Assembly: GCA_027069645.1 (NCBI GenBank)
Contig: JALXEI010000325.1
Coordinates: 1 to 11,267, forward strand
Length of the DNA stretch: 11,267 nucleotides
From: Hyphomicrobiales bacterium
GTDB lineage: Bacteria; Pseudomonadota; Alphaproteobacteria; Rhizobiales; JAKIUO01
Direction: 5' to 3'
Positions within the stretch are counted from its first letter, which is position 1. Each line of letters opens with the position of its first letter. The notes below the pieces were generated by a model. The model saw only the letters and a program-made list of their open reading frames with translations. It did not search any database and was not told where the DNA came from. The position numbers and the translations under genes were made by a program. Below are positions 1-7,840 of this stretch, one piece after another.

Positions 1-1263
1 GCTGGGATAACGCCAGTCTGCATTGGGGTCGGCACCCGCCGCGACCCCTTGTGCCATGTAACCGGGGGCCGAAAGGGTCAGATTTGAATGTGACGACGGG
101 ACAAAAGCCCCGCCATTGGCAAACAGGCAACAGGTTCCCGTGCCGGTGCGTGTCAGCGTGGTCTTGTAGGTGCGCAGAAAACCGATGGCGTTGTAAAACA
201 TCAAAAAGGCGTAGTTTTTTCCGGTGGCCAGTTCCACATGAATGTCGGAGATGTAAAGATTGGCAAAGGAAGCCATCTCGAAACAGCCCGGGCGCGAGCC
301 GGAATTTACCGCGTCCACCACGGTGATCTTGCGCAGGGTCGCGCCGCTGTCATCGGCAAGACGTCCGCGAATTTGCAGCAGGGGCAGGGTATAGCCGATA
401 TTGAGGCGGTAATCCCATGTGATGTCGCTCAGCAAACGAATATCCACCTTGCGGCCAATGGGCAATATGGCTTCGAGGCGTGCCGGTGTTTTAATGGCCC
501 CGGCAACGCTCTTGCCGTCATTGGCGTCATCGCCATTCACGGCATCAAGATATATTTTATCATAACTGGTGAGGTTTTCCGGCACCCCGTGAACCGTGCC
601 CAGCCCTTGCGGAAAAACCGGTCGGGCAGTGGTTCTGTCAAGAGTCAGGGCCTCGTTCCAGGTCGTGCCGTCTGCCGAAACCTTGAAGTGAAAATCATCA
701 TCGCCGGTCAGTCCCATTTCGGCGCGCCCGGAAAAACCGGTCTGAAACAGCACGGAAGCGGTGCCGGTGTCCATGTCCTTGTTGAGTTTGTGCCGAATAT
801 CGCCGGAACCCGGCGTGATGTCATCATGGGAAAACAGCACGGCATCCGATTTGACCGATAAACGATTACTGTTGTCGGCTGTGGTGTTGACTCCCACCAG
901 CGGCGCGGGATTTACCGATCCCCCGCCACTGACAGGGCTCCAGCCGGTTCCGTCAAAAACCAGCAACAGGTCCTCGTCGGCAACCCAGCACAACCAGCCT
1001 TCAAGTGGCGCATGGAACATCCACGCATTGTCCTGAAAAGCGGCGATCTGCCCGTCCTTTCCCGCCCAGGAACCGGTGGCAGAAGCCGCAACGATGTAGC
1101 GATCGCCATCTTGCGGCGAACCGGGGGGAGCGGTCAGATCACGATCAAGGGCCGAAAGCTGTACCACGGCATCAAGGGCCCGCAGGGCATCATTGTGTGT
1201 GACATGTTTTTGCGCCTGGGCCGCGAGCAGCCAGGGCATTTTGAGATTGGGAGTATTGGACAT
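1..1263 (-). CDS. DUF2793 phage/GTA tail-fibre-like protein, C-terminus cut by window edge
   Basis: The minus-strand frame stays open for 421 codons from an ATG at 1263 to the left edge, so the C-terminus is missing. A strong ribosome binding site (GGAAGGTG, positions 1268-1275) lies 4 nt before the ATG. Residues 1-110 match my memory of DUF2793: an N-terminal LLAAQAQKHVTHNDALRALD, then PPGSPQDGDRYIVA, and W/G-rich repeats ending in LLVFDGTGW. Residues about 145-220 (DDITPGSGDI, GRAEMGLTGDDDFHFKVS, DG-TWNEAL) resemble the conserved second module of the same proteins. From about residue 236 (YLDAVNGDDANDGKS) it looks like the start of a right-handed beta-helix, as in tailspikes. Such proteins occur as receptor-binding fibres in prophages and, as I recall, as the Rhodobacter GTA fibre. 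No other phage gene is visible here. It could therefore be an orphan fibre, a GTA-associated gene or the edge of a prophage. The family call is firm and the role is inferred. Confidence 0.85.
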   Translation of the reverse strand, partial: MSNTPNLKMPWLLAAQAQKHVTHNDALRALDAVVQLSALDRDLTAPPGSPQDGDRYIVAASATGSWAGKDGQIAAFQDNAWMFHAPLEGWLCWVADEDLLLVFDGTGWSPVSGGGSVNPAPLVGVNTTADNSNRLSVKSDAVLFSHDDITPGSGDIRHKLNKDMDTGTASVLFQTGFSGRAEMGLTGDDDFHFKVSADGTTWNEALTLDRTTARPVFPQGLGTVHGVPENLTSYDKIYLDAVNGDDANDGKSVAGAIKTPARLEAILPIGRKVDIRLLSDITWDYRLNIGYTLPLLQIRGRLADDSGATLRKITVVDAVNSGSRPGCFEMASFANLYISDIHVELATGKNYAFLMFYNAIGFLRTYKTTLTRTGTGTCCLFANGGAFVPSSHSNLTLSAPGYMAQGVAAGADPNADWRYPS

Positions 1264-1330
1264 GGTTCACCTTCCGCCGGGTTGCAACTGTTTGCGAACA
1301 GCCTAACAGCGCGGGAGATGGCGGGGATAA

Positions 1331-1345
1331 ATTCCTGTCAGGAAT
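1331..1345. other. Short quasi-palindrome at the end of the GSCFA gene
   Basis: ATTCCTG and CAGGAAT form a perfect 7-bp inverted repeat around a single T. It covers the stop codon of the GSCFA gene and faces the 74-nt gap before the DUF2793 gene. It could be a small operator for the downstream gene or chance. There is no T-tract, so it is not a typical terminator. Only the symmetry is seen; function is a guess. Confidence 0.3.
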
Positions 1346-2294
1346 GAACGAAAGTTTGCTCGAAGGCCGCCATAATGACCTTGACGGCTTCCTTTCGGAC
1401 ATGACGCAGGTCCCAGTCAAACGGCTCTTTTATCAGCGTGTGGGTGATCTCGTAGCCTGGAAAGTAATGCACAAAATCAAATTGCCGGCTGATTTCGTGA
1501 GCAGCAAAAATCACGCTCGCCTTGGAGACTGTATTGGAGACAATGGCGCTTCTTTTGAAAAAGGTGGCGCGCAGCGGCACGGGGCTGACTGTGAGGATAA
1601 TCTCGACTTCGGGATTGTTTTGTCGAAGCAGTGTAAAGGCCCTTTTCAGATAGTCGGTGTTTTCGTGCGGTGCCAACAGGCGAAAATCGTCACGGCTCGC
1701 ATCATAGGCGTCGCGCGGCGGTGCCTCGGCATATATCTTGCCGTTCTGCCGGTTGTACCAGACTTCGGAAAGGCCCAGGGTGACGATAAAGATGCGCGCA
1801 TCCATCAGGGCGCTACGGGCTTGCCCGGCATAGGTGACGAGTTGCGTTTCCGCAATAGCGGCATTGTCAAAAGCGATCCCCTTGCGGTGCGGGTCAATGA
1901 TGCGTCCATCCCCTGTTGCCATGCGGTCCGGTTCAAACGCTCCGAATGCCCGAGCGATTTCCTGCGCGATGCAGCCGGTATTGTAAACGCGTTCCCAGGG
2001 GGCAGAACCGTGACGCGCGACGCGGCCTTCGCCATATTGCACATAGTTATAGTCATGTTCGACCAGATGGTTCCTGATCTCGCGCGCAAAGCAACTGCCC
2101 ATGCTGGCGACCGGTGTTTTCCGGTCAATGAGTGGCAGGCGCTCCGGCAAAATGGCGGCCAGATCCATCAAAATGGCCGGGGGGTAAATCTGCTTTGTAC
2201 TCAGCCCCAGAATGGTGCGCTCGGAAAATTTCGCAACTCTTCTCTCGAAACGTTTGCGGTTTTTTTGTTCATCCGTGTCGGGGTGGTCAGGCAT
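1338..2294 (-). CDS. GSCFA-domain protein (SGNH-hydrolase-like)
   Basis: This 318-residue protein carries the diagnostic GSCFA motif at residues 66-70, followed by REI. The other family blocks are in order: TLGLSEVWYN (172-181), TVSPVPLRATF (235-245), FPGYEI (278-283) and DLRHV (295-299). GSCFA proteins (Pfam PF08885) are related to SGNH hydrolases. The Ser of the GSCFA block and the Asp/His of the late D-x-x-H block are the likely catalytic set, which suggests an esterase or acyl-transfer reaction. The substrate is unknown. There is no signal peptide or membrane segment, so it is probably cytoplasmic. The ATG at 2294 has a GGAAA-type ribosome binding site about 7 nt upstream. The gene starts 33 nt after the sulfotransferase-deacetylase gene on the same strand, so the two are likely one operon. 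In my experience GSCFA genes often lie beside sulfotransferase, FkbM or glycosyltransferase genes, which fits a role in glycan decoration (inference). Confidence 0.88.
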   Translation of the reverse strand: MPDHPDTDEQKNRKRFERRVAKFSERTILGLSTKQIYPPAILMDLAAILPERLPLIDRKTPVASMGSCFAREIRNHLVEHDYNYVQYGEGRVARHGSAPWERVYNTGCIAQEIARAFGAFEPDRMATGDGRIIDPHRKGIAFDNAAIAETQLVTYAGQARSALMDARIFIVTLGLSEVWYNRQNGKIYAEAPPRDAYDASRDDFRLLAPHENTDYLKRAFTLLRQNNPEVEIILTVSPVPLRATFFKRSAIVSNTVSKASVIFAAHEISRQFDFVHYFPGYEITHTLIKEPFDWDLRHVRKEAVKVIMAAFEQTFVHS

Positions 2295-2327
2295 TTGCGG
2301 TTTCCGGTTGTGTTTTCAACGCTTGTC

Positions 2328-4121
2328 CTAAAAAGTCCACCAGATAGGATGGGCGAGGATACCGACAACTTCGCCGCGTCCTTTGGTGCGGCCAAAATCA
2401 CGGCGGCCCCGACAGCGCTCGCGGGTCCGCTGATTGCCGCCGGAATCGGTGTGATAAATATCGCGGGCGATGTCGTAGGCTTCGTAATCCAGACCAAAGC
2501 TGAACATGGAATGTTTGCCCAGATCGACACTTGTTTCTATGCCTTTTTCATTGGTATGGGAGATCGTGCGCGGGCCGCCGAAACGGTCGTCGCAACACTC
2601 CCTGAACATTTCCCAGTTGCGGAAATTGAGCTCCCGGCAGAGCTTGTCCCCATGCGTCGAGGAGCCGGATACGGGGATGCCGAAACTGTCGAAAAATTCC
2701 AGTTCCTGTTCCAGCATTTCGAAAGGGTCGGTGCCTTCATGCAGGGCAATACCGACAAGATTATTGTGGAAATTGATCTCGTGGCCCTGTTCCAGCAGCT
2801 TTTCAATTCCCTTGATCAGGGTGCGGCTGTGCCAGTAGCGACCATCCTCATCAAGGCCGCCATAATACCAGGCGGTGTGCAGAACGCAATAGGTCGAGCG
2901 GAAGCCGTGCGCCTCTTCCCAGGCGCCCATTTTTTGCGCTGTATCAATGTCATGGTCAATGTCGTGACGAATGATCACCACCTTGTCATCACCAAGATCA
3001 TCAAGGCGGACATAGTCGGACAGGCGCATCAGCCTGTGGCTGTCCATATAGGGTTCGAGAATCTTTTCATAGTCTTCGGGGGTGAATTTGGCGGCTCTCG
3101 TGACGCGGCCGCGATGGCGTTCCTTGGTGATGGGGTTGATCGAGTTCAGCTTGCGCAAATCCTTGCGATGAAAGAACGAAAAGATGCCGGGATTGTCCTC
3201 GCGAATGACAAGGCCGCGATTGTCATAGCCGAATTCGCGTCCGGTACGTCCGGCCATTTTATGAATTTCGGCGATCATTTCGGGTTCCAGCGTCTTGTGT
3301 CCCGAGCCGATGCTGCTGTCGGAAAAATTCATTTTGATGCGGTCAATATTGGGATGCCCGGCCTGGAAAATGGCACCGTCGGATTTATAGTAGCTGAAAA
3401 TACTTTCATCCATGTCCACCGGCAGATGCTGAAAGGCCCGCATCAGTGAACGGCGCGGCGCGCGCACCAGATCCTCATAGCGCAAAACCGTGCAGACTTC
3501 CGGGTTCTTTTCGGCATAGTCGGCATAGGTTCTGGCATATTTGGTCCATCCTCGCATCATCTGGCCGAGGTCGCGGTCAAATTTGCGTTTGGTCTGCGAG
3601 CGCACCACATCAACGGGATCCCGCACCAGACAGACAAAACGGGCATTGGGAAAAAGCCTGTGCGTGGCGAGGATCGACGGACTGTTGAGCTTGAAGCCGA
3701 ACATGGCGGTTTTTTCGCGTTGCCAGCGCAAACGCATGACGGTCCAGGCGACCAGCAGGCGGTCGCGCCAGTCCTTTATCCCTCCTGCGGTCCGATCGAC
3801 AAGGCTTTCCAGCCCCTCGCGCAATTCGGCTTCGGTTATCCCGGCCCGGTCACAGCGCGAGAAAAACAGTCCTTCCTGCTTGTCTCCGGCCTTGTTGAGA
3901 GCCCGGCCGGCCCTGGCATAGTCGCCATCGACAAGATCCAGAGCCTTGTCGAGCAGGCGCAGCAATTCCGCCGAGCCTTTCATGGGGGCAGGCACCAGTT
4001 CGGCCCCCATTGAAATATCGGGATGTGCATCGAAAACGGTGGTCAGCAGGGTTGTTCCCGAGCGGGAAATACCGCCAACCATGAGGATGGGGTCGTTGGT
4101 GATGACATCATTTCCGGGCAT
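2328..4121 (-). CDS. Sulfotransferase fused to a polysaccharide-deacetylase-like domain
   Basis: This is a 597-residue two-domain protein. Residues about 10-300 form a PAPS-dependent sulfotransferase domain. It has the 5'-phosphosulfate loop GGISRSGTTLL (16-26), the strand FGFKLNSP (141-148) and the 3'-phosphate block CLVRDPVDVVRSQ (164-176) with Arg167 and Ser175, followed by the VLRYEDL segment. Residues about 345-597 form a NodB/polysaccharide-deacetylase-like domain. Its motifs are RHDIDHDID (385-393), HEINFHNN (447-454), SSTHGD (487-492), TDSGG (558-562) and a terminal AHPIWW (590-595). The predicted job is to transfer sulfate to, and possibly de-N/O-acetylate, a sugar or lipid acceptor in the cytoplasm; no signal peptide is visible. 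I chose the ATG at 4121 because a purine-rich AGAGAA lies 5 nt upstream and the P-loop follows at once. The frame is open further upstream to a TTG at 4190, but that stretch overlaps a promoter-like sequence. The domains are clear; the substrate is not. Confidence 0.85.
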   Translation of the reverse strand: MPGNDVITNDPILMVGGISRSGTTLLTTVFDAHPDISMGAELVPAPMKGSAELLRLLDKALDLVDGDYARAGRALNKAGDKQEGLFFSRCDRAGITEAELREGLESLVDRTAGGIKDWRDRLLVAWTVMRLRWQREKTAMFGFKLNSPSILATHRLFPNARFVCLVRDPVDVVRSQTKRKFDRDLGQMMRGWTKYARTYADYAEKNPEVCTVLRYEDLVRAPRRSLMRAFQHLPVDMDESIFSYYKSDGAIFQAGHPNIDRIKMNFSDSSIGSGHKTLEPEMIAEIHKMAGRTGREFGYDNRGLVIREDNPGIFSFFHRKDLRKLNSINPITKERHRGRVTRAAKFTPEDYEKILEPYMDSHRLMRLSDYVRLDDLGDDKVVIIRHDIDHDIDTAQKMGAWEEAHGFRSTYCVLHTAWYYGGLDEDGRYWHSRTLIKGIEKLLEQGHEINFHNNLVGIALHEGTDPFEMLEQELEFFDSFGIPVSGSSTHGDKLCRELNFRNWEMFRECCDDRFGGPRTISHTNEKGIETSVDLGKHSMFSFGLDYEAYDIARDIYHTDSGGNQRTRERCRGRRDFGRTKGRGEVVGILAHPIWWTF

Positions 4122-4161
4122 TATGGTTCTCTGTATGAGTTTGGTTAAATGAATTTCGGGC

Positions 4162-4190
4162 ATAGTGATGTGTGTTGCGCGGATCGTCAA
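4162..4190 (-). promoter_or_regulatory. Candidate promoter for the sulfotransferase-GSCFA operon
   Basis: On the minus strand TTGACG (4190-4185) resembles a -35 box at 5 of 6 positions. After exactly 17 nt comes CACTAT (4167-4162), a weak -10 box matching 3 of 6. Transcription would begin near 4155, about 34 nt before the ATG at 4121. This agrees with the start chosen for that gene and would make the upstream in-frame TTG untranslated. The weak -10 keeps confidence low. Confidence 0.35.
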
Positions 4191-4287
4191 GAGATCAATA
4201 CCAGGTCGCGTTTGCTGTAGTGATATGCACCCCCGTGAAAATGTGTCATGCCGTTTCCCGGTGAATTTGTTTCGCGGCAGGGCGTGC

Positions 4288-4316
4288 TTGTTTCTGGCAA
4301 CTTGGTGACATATAGT
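4288..4316 (+). promoter_or_regulatory. Candidate sigma-70-type promoter for the large fusion gene
   Basis: TTGTTT (4288-4293) and TATAGT (4311-4316) are separated by exactly 17 nt. The -10 matches TATAAT at 5 of 6 positions and the -35 matches TTGACA at 3 of 6. Transcription would start near 4323, giving a leader of about 127 nt to the preferred ATG at 4450, or 40 nt to the ATG at 4363. It lies in the AT-richer divergent gap between two oppositely oriented glycan-modification genes. Confidence 0.45.
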
Positions 4317-4449
4317 CCTCGCAGAATTTATTGGATATCGTAATGTAAAATGTTTTATCGAGATGAGACCTGGTGATTTTATTCAACGTGTTCCGGCCTA
4401 TCTATGGCACCGGATTATCAAACCCAACCTACCTGATCGGGGTGTCCTG

Positions 4450-7400
4450 ATGACCAGCAAAACCACCCGCGCCAGACCAAAGCGCGCCAATTACCTCGTA
4501 CATCGCAAACAGGTAGAGGATATCTGTTTTGTCGGAGAAGAGGGGGTCAAAATATTACAGGCCACCGATTTCCGGAGCCAGACCGACTATAATCCGCGTC
4601 GCGGTGCGCGGGTGGCCAATATTCTCAATGACTATTTCGAGGCCTCGGATTTCAGGGGCAAACGCATTCTGGAACTCGGGCCGGGGCATTATGCCTTTGC
4701 ACTGCTGGCAAGACATCTCGGGGCTACCGTTACCTGCATTGAAAAGGACCCGCAATTTATCAAGCTGGGACAGCACCTTGGCATCGATGTGCGCGATATG
4801 GATTTCAACGATCTGAGTCTGGAGGCCCTTGGCGAGGAACCCTTTGACGGTGTCTGGGCCAAAGGAACCTTCAATTCGTGCAACTATGGCTCCGAAGAGG
4901 AGGTTGCCGGATTTGTGAAACGCATAACCGATCTGGTCAAACCGGGCGGCTGGCGCTGGTTTACCGTGGTCAACAAAACGGCAGTGGCCGGGGCCGAGGG
5001 CGAGCGCTTTTTGAAACAGCGTATGGATGCCCAGTATCGCGCTTTTCTTGATCATGGCTGGACAGCAACCCCCATTCCCGAGATTGACCGGCCTCTCTAT
5101 GCTCTGAAATATCGCGGCAGCCCGTTTCTGTTCAGTAAAAACCTGCATCGCTACGAAGCCGATCCGCTGGCCCGGCGAGGCGGTGAGGAAGAGGCGGATA
5201 ACGCCGTCAATAGTGCCAGTGCCCCGGCGGCGGGCGAGACCGGTGGTGATGGCGTTGAAATGGTCAACAAGCCTGCCGTGAAGGTTCCTGCTTCGCCGGA
5301 TAATGCTTTTAACCGGGTGGCGCGTCTGTGGAAACCGACACGGGAATATTATCCTTCCCCGTGGAAATATTATACCGAATTTATCGACATCGTGAAGCGG
5401 CGTGGCGGGCGTTTCATCACCATGAGCCAGGCACTGGAGAAGGATTATGATCCCTCCGATATCAATGTGCTGCTGGATCATCATATTGATTTTTATCCCA
5501 TAGAAACGGAGGTGATGTGTCGCTGGGAGCGTGACAATGGCGTGATTTCGTCGGTCTATCTGTTCAACCGTTTCGATTATGACGACACCTATCAGCGCAA
5601 GCAATGGCGGCTTGAGGATCTCAATATCCCGTTTTATCAGGAACTGGAAAAGGCCGGTTTCGAAATTGGCTATCACCAGAATGCCCTCGGGCTGGTGCGC
5701 AACAGGAAAATGGGCCGGGTCTACGCAAAAGACATATCCGATGAGGACAAGGCGGCGGCTCACAAAATATTTGCCCGCGATATCGACAATCTGCGCAAAT
5801 ATTTTAACCTGCGCACTTTTATTCCGCATGGTGCCGGGGAAGGAAATGCGCAACTCATTGATTTGCCGGAAGGTTACGAGGATGTCACCTGGGTCTACAA
5901 CAATGCAAAGCGCAACGGTACCGTCGAGCCACCGCTGAAATGGCGCAACTATTCGGACAGCTCGGGTATTGCCACACAGCGCATTCGCGGCTACCGGGCC
6001 TTTTACGCAGCGCGAATCGACAATCTGCACCTGAATGCCTATCTGCTTTCCCCCGGTCTCAACCATGTGCTGACCCATCCGGGACGTTTCGCCAAAGGCA
6101 TGCCGTATGAACTTTATGAACAGCGCGGCGAGAAGGTCGAACTGGGGTTCGAGGTGCCTGAATTTTCCGGGCTGAATGTTGAAGACATACCGGTGCGTTC
6201 CAGCGTCCATATGAGCAAATGGCTTGACGAGCAGGGCCGCAAGGCGGATGAACCGGCCGGGGGCGTGCGAGAAGGCAAATATTATGTTCTTTCCGATGAT
6301 GTCGATATATTGTGCGCCCATATGGCGGCCGGTGATACGGCTGTGCCGATCAAGGTTGTGCCACGGCAATTGTCGGATGGCGAGAAACAGCTTTTCACTG
6401 TGCCACGTCCGGTCCCGACAAAATTTCCCATGCCGGAACCAGGGCAGAGCTTTGATGATGCCTTCAGGAATTTTCACAATGTGATGTTCAGCCCGACCCT
6501 GTTTCAGCATCTGGCCCTGTCAGGTATTCCGCTTGACGTCCTGGTCCTGCGGGACATTACCCTCGCCAATGCCAGAGAAGCGGATTTCCTTGTCAAAACC
6601 CTGCAACGGGCTCCGGACGGTGCGGCTGTTCATATCACGGTCTACCGTGATGGCATGTTCTCCGGCAATCTTTCGAAGAAACTGGCCACAGCGCTGGAAG
6701 CCGCCGGTATTTCCGGCCGCTTTATACTGGAAGAGGCGCAAACGGAACGCAGGAATGGTCTGACCATTCGCAATATGGAGCTGAAATCGCAGAAGGTCAT
6801 GGCAGATACTCATGATTTGCCCATTGCCGAAAAGAAATCACAACGGAGGGCGGCCATGCCGTTTACCAGATCGAATACGAAGATTGATGATCTCAACGAA
6901 CTGGAGCGCGACAGACTGGCGACGATCTCGCGGGTGCGGGGAGAAGACGAGAAAACTGTTCTGGCACGATTTGGTGCTGCCGGGCTGGCCAGGGCACCGC
7001 GGAGCTTTTCCAAACATATCGGATCACTTGGAAAAACCGGTTTTACCGACGCCGGGGTCCGCGACGGTATGGCCTATGTGACCTTGCAAAATGGCCGAAC
7101 ATTTTATGGCTATATTTCAAAACCCAGCCATCAGCGCGCCTTTGAATATGTTTCCGATATTGTTCCCTCTATTCTGACACCGGAGACCTTTCTGGTCGGG
7201 CTCGATATCGCCCATCGCTATGCGACCGATTTTGCCTGGCCCCCAAAGGAACTGTGTCCGCCCGAAGGTGGCACGGTGGTGGAATGCGGCGCCTATCTGG
7301 GGCACAAGACCATTCGCTTTGCCGATGAACTGGTAGGGCCGAAGGGCAAGGTTCTGGCCATCGAGATGATGCCGGACAATGTGGAAATCCTGCGCCACAA

Positions 7401-7839
7401 CATAAAAGAAAACGGCATGGAAGATATTATTGATGTCATTGAGGCAGGCGTCTGGAAAGAAGCGGACCGGATTGCCGTCAAGGGGAAGGGGCGCCAGCGC
7501 AATACCCTGCTCGATATGGAGAAACTCGACAAGGCAACCGATGTCACGGCGCGGGTAGATAGTCTGGATGTTTTGCTTGATGAGTGGGGCCAGGAAATCG
7601 TCGATTTCATTTTCGTCACGATCAATGGAGCCGAAATCGAGGCACTTGAGGGCATGAAAAGTTCTGTCGAACGTATTCGGGCCATGTTTGTTGCGGCCCC
7701 CTACGAGCGCGATGGTGTACCCAATAACGAAGTGTGTCGGAAAATTCTTCTCGACAAGGGCTGCAAGCTGCTCGACAGCAGCCGCCCGACCCGTATTTTT
7801 GCCACCACACCGGCTTTCGAGAAAACCCGCAAGGTCTGA
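4450..7839 (+). CDS. Giant fusion: SAM methyltransferase / deacetylase-like / unknown region / FkbM methyltransferase
   Basis: This 1129-residue protein has at least three domains. Residues about 50-235 are a class I SAM methyltransferase, with motif I ELGPGHY (75-81), acidic Glu98 in CIEKDP, and LVKPGGW (162-168). A Ser/Ala/Glu-rich linker spans about 241-281. Residues about 296-547 are a deacetylase-like domain with DHHID (343-347), EIGYHQN (405-411), FIPHG (457-461), YSDSSG (501-506) and THPGRF (542-547). Residues about 581-800 match no family I recognise. Residues about 905-1120 are FkbM-type methyltransferase, with VVECGAYLG (943-951), Glu972 and a late DFIFVTINGAE block (1052-1062). It has no signal peptide or membrane segment, so it is probably cytoplasmic, and may O-methylate and trim a glycan precursor (inference). 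I prefer the ATG at 4450, with GGGGTG 5 nt upstream. An ATG at 4363 would add 29 residues but lacks a ribosome binding site, and its codons are AT-rich and include AGA and CTA. Confidence 0.85.
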   Translation: MTSKTTRARPKRANYLVHRKQVEDICFVGEEGVKILQATDFRSQTDYNPRRGARVANILNDYFEASDFRGKRILELGPGHYAFALLARHLGATVTCIEKDPQFIKLGQHLGIDVRDMDFNDLSLEALGEEPFDGVWAKGTFNSCNYGSEEEVAGFVKRITDLVKPGGWRWFTVVNKTAVAGAEGERFLKQRMDAQYRAFLDHGWTATPIPEIDRPLYALKYRGSPFLFSKNLHRYEADPLARRGGEEEADNAVNSASAPAAGETGGDGVEMVNKPAVKVPASPDNAFNRVARLWKPTREYYPSPWKYYTEFIDIVKRRGGRFITMSQALEKDYDPSDINVLLDHHIDFYPIETEVMCRWERDNGVISSVYLFNRFDYDDTYQRKQWRLEDLNIPFYQELEKAGFEIGYHQNALGLVRNRKMGRVYAKDISDEDKAAAHKIFARDIDNLRKYFNLRTFIPHGAGEGNAQLIDLPEGYEDVTWVYNNAKRNGTVEPPLKWRNYSDSSGIATQRIRGYRAFYAARIDNLHLNAYLLSPGLNHVLTHPGRFAKGMPYELYEQRGEKVELGFEVPEFSGLNVEDIPVRSSVHMSKWLDEQGRKADEPAGGVREGKYYVLSDDVDILCAHMAAGDTAVPIKVVPRQLSDGEKQLFTVPRPVPTKFPMPEPGQSFDDAFRNFHNVMFSPTLFQHLALSGIPLDVLVLRDITLANAREADFLVKTLQRAPDGAAVHITVYRDGMFSGNLSKKLATALEAAGISGRFILEEAQTERRNGLTIRNMELKSQKVMADTHDLPIAEKKSQRRAAMPFTRSNTKIDDLNELERDRLATISRVRGEDEKTVLARFGAAGLARAPRSFSKHIGSLGKTGFTDAGVRDGMAYVTLQNGRTFYGYISKPSHQRAFEYVSDIVPSILTPETFLVGLDIAHRYATDFAWPPKELCPPEGGTVVECGAYLGHKTIRFADELVGPKGKVLAIEMMPDNVEILRHNIKENGMEDIIDVIEAGVWKEADRIAVKGKGRQRNTLLDMEKLDKATDVTARVDSLDVLLDEWGQEIVDFIFVTINGAEIEALEGMKSSVERIRAMFVAAPYERDGVPNNEVCRKILLDKGCKLLDSSRPTRIFATTPAFEKTRKV
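6845..6858 (+). promoter_or_regulatory. Strong internal ribosome binding site plus in-frame ATG inside the fusion gene
   Basis: GGAGGG (6845-6850) lies 5 nt before an in-frame ATG (6856-6858). This is a better Shine-Dalgarno arrangement than at either candidate start of the full gene. The ATG is codon 803 of the 1129-residue protein, in the linker just before the FkbM methyltransferase part. Starting here would give a 327-residue product, about the size of a free-standing FkbM protein with an N-terminal extension. It may allow a separate methyltransferase to be made, or be a relic of two once-separate genes. Sequence and spacing are seen; use in the cell is unproven. Confidence 0.45.
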
Positions 7840-7840
7840 T

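Noticed and set aside
1344..3449. A 701-codon open frame on the plus strand, opposite the GSCFA and sulfotransferase genes
   Set aside because: It runs antisense across two genes with clear family motifs and across their intergenic gap, and its translation shows no recognisable domain. High third-position GC in the real genes often keeps an antisense frame open.
4555..6510. A 651-codon open frame on the minus strand, opposite the giant fusion gene
   Set aside because: It is antisense to well-supported methyltransferase and deacetylase-like domains and has no family motifs of its own.
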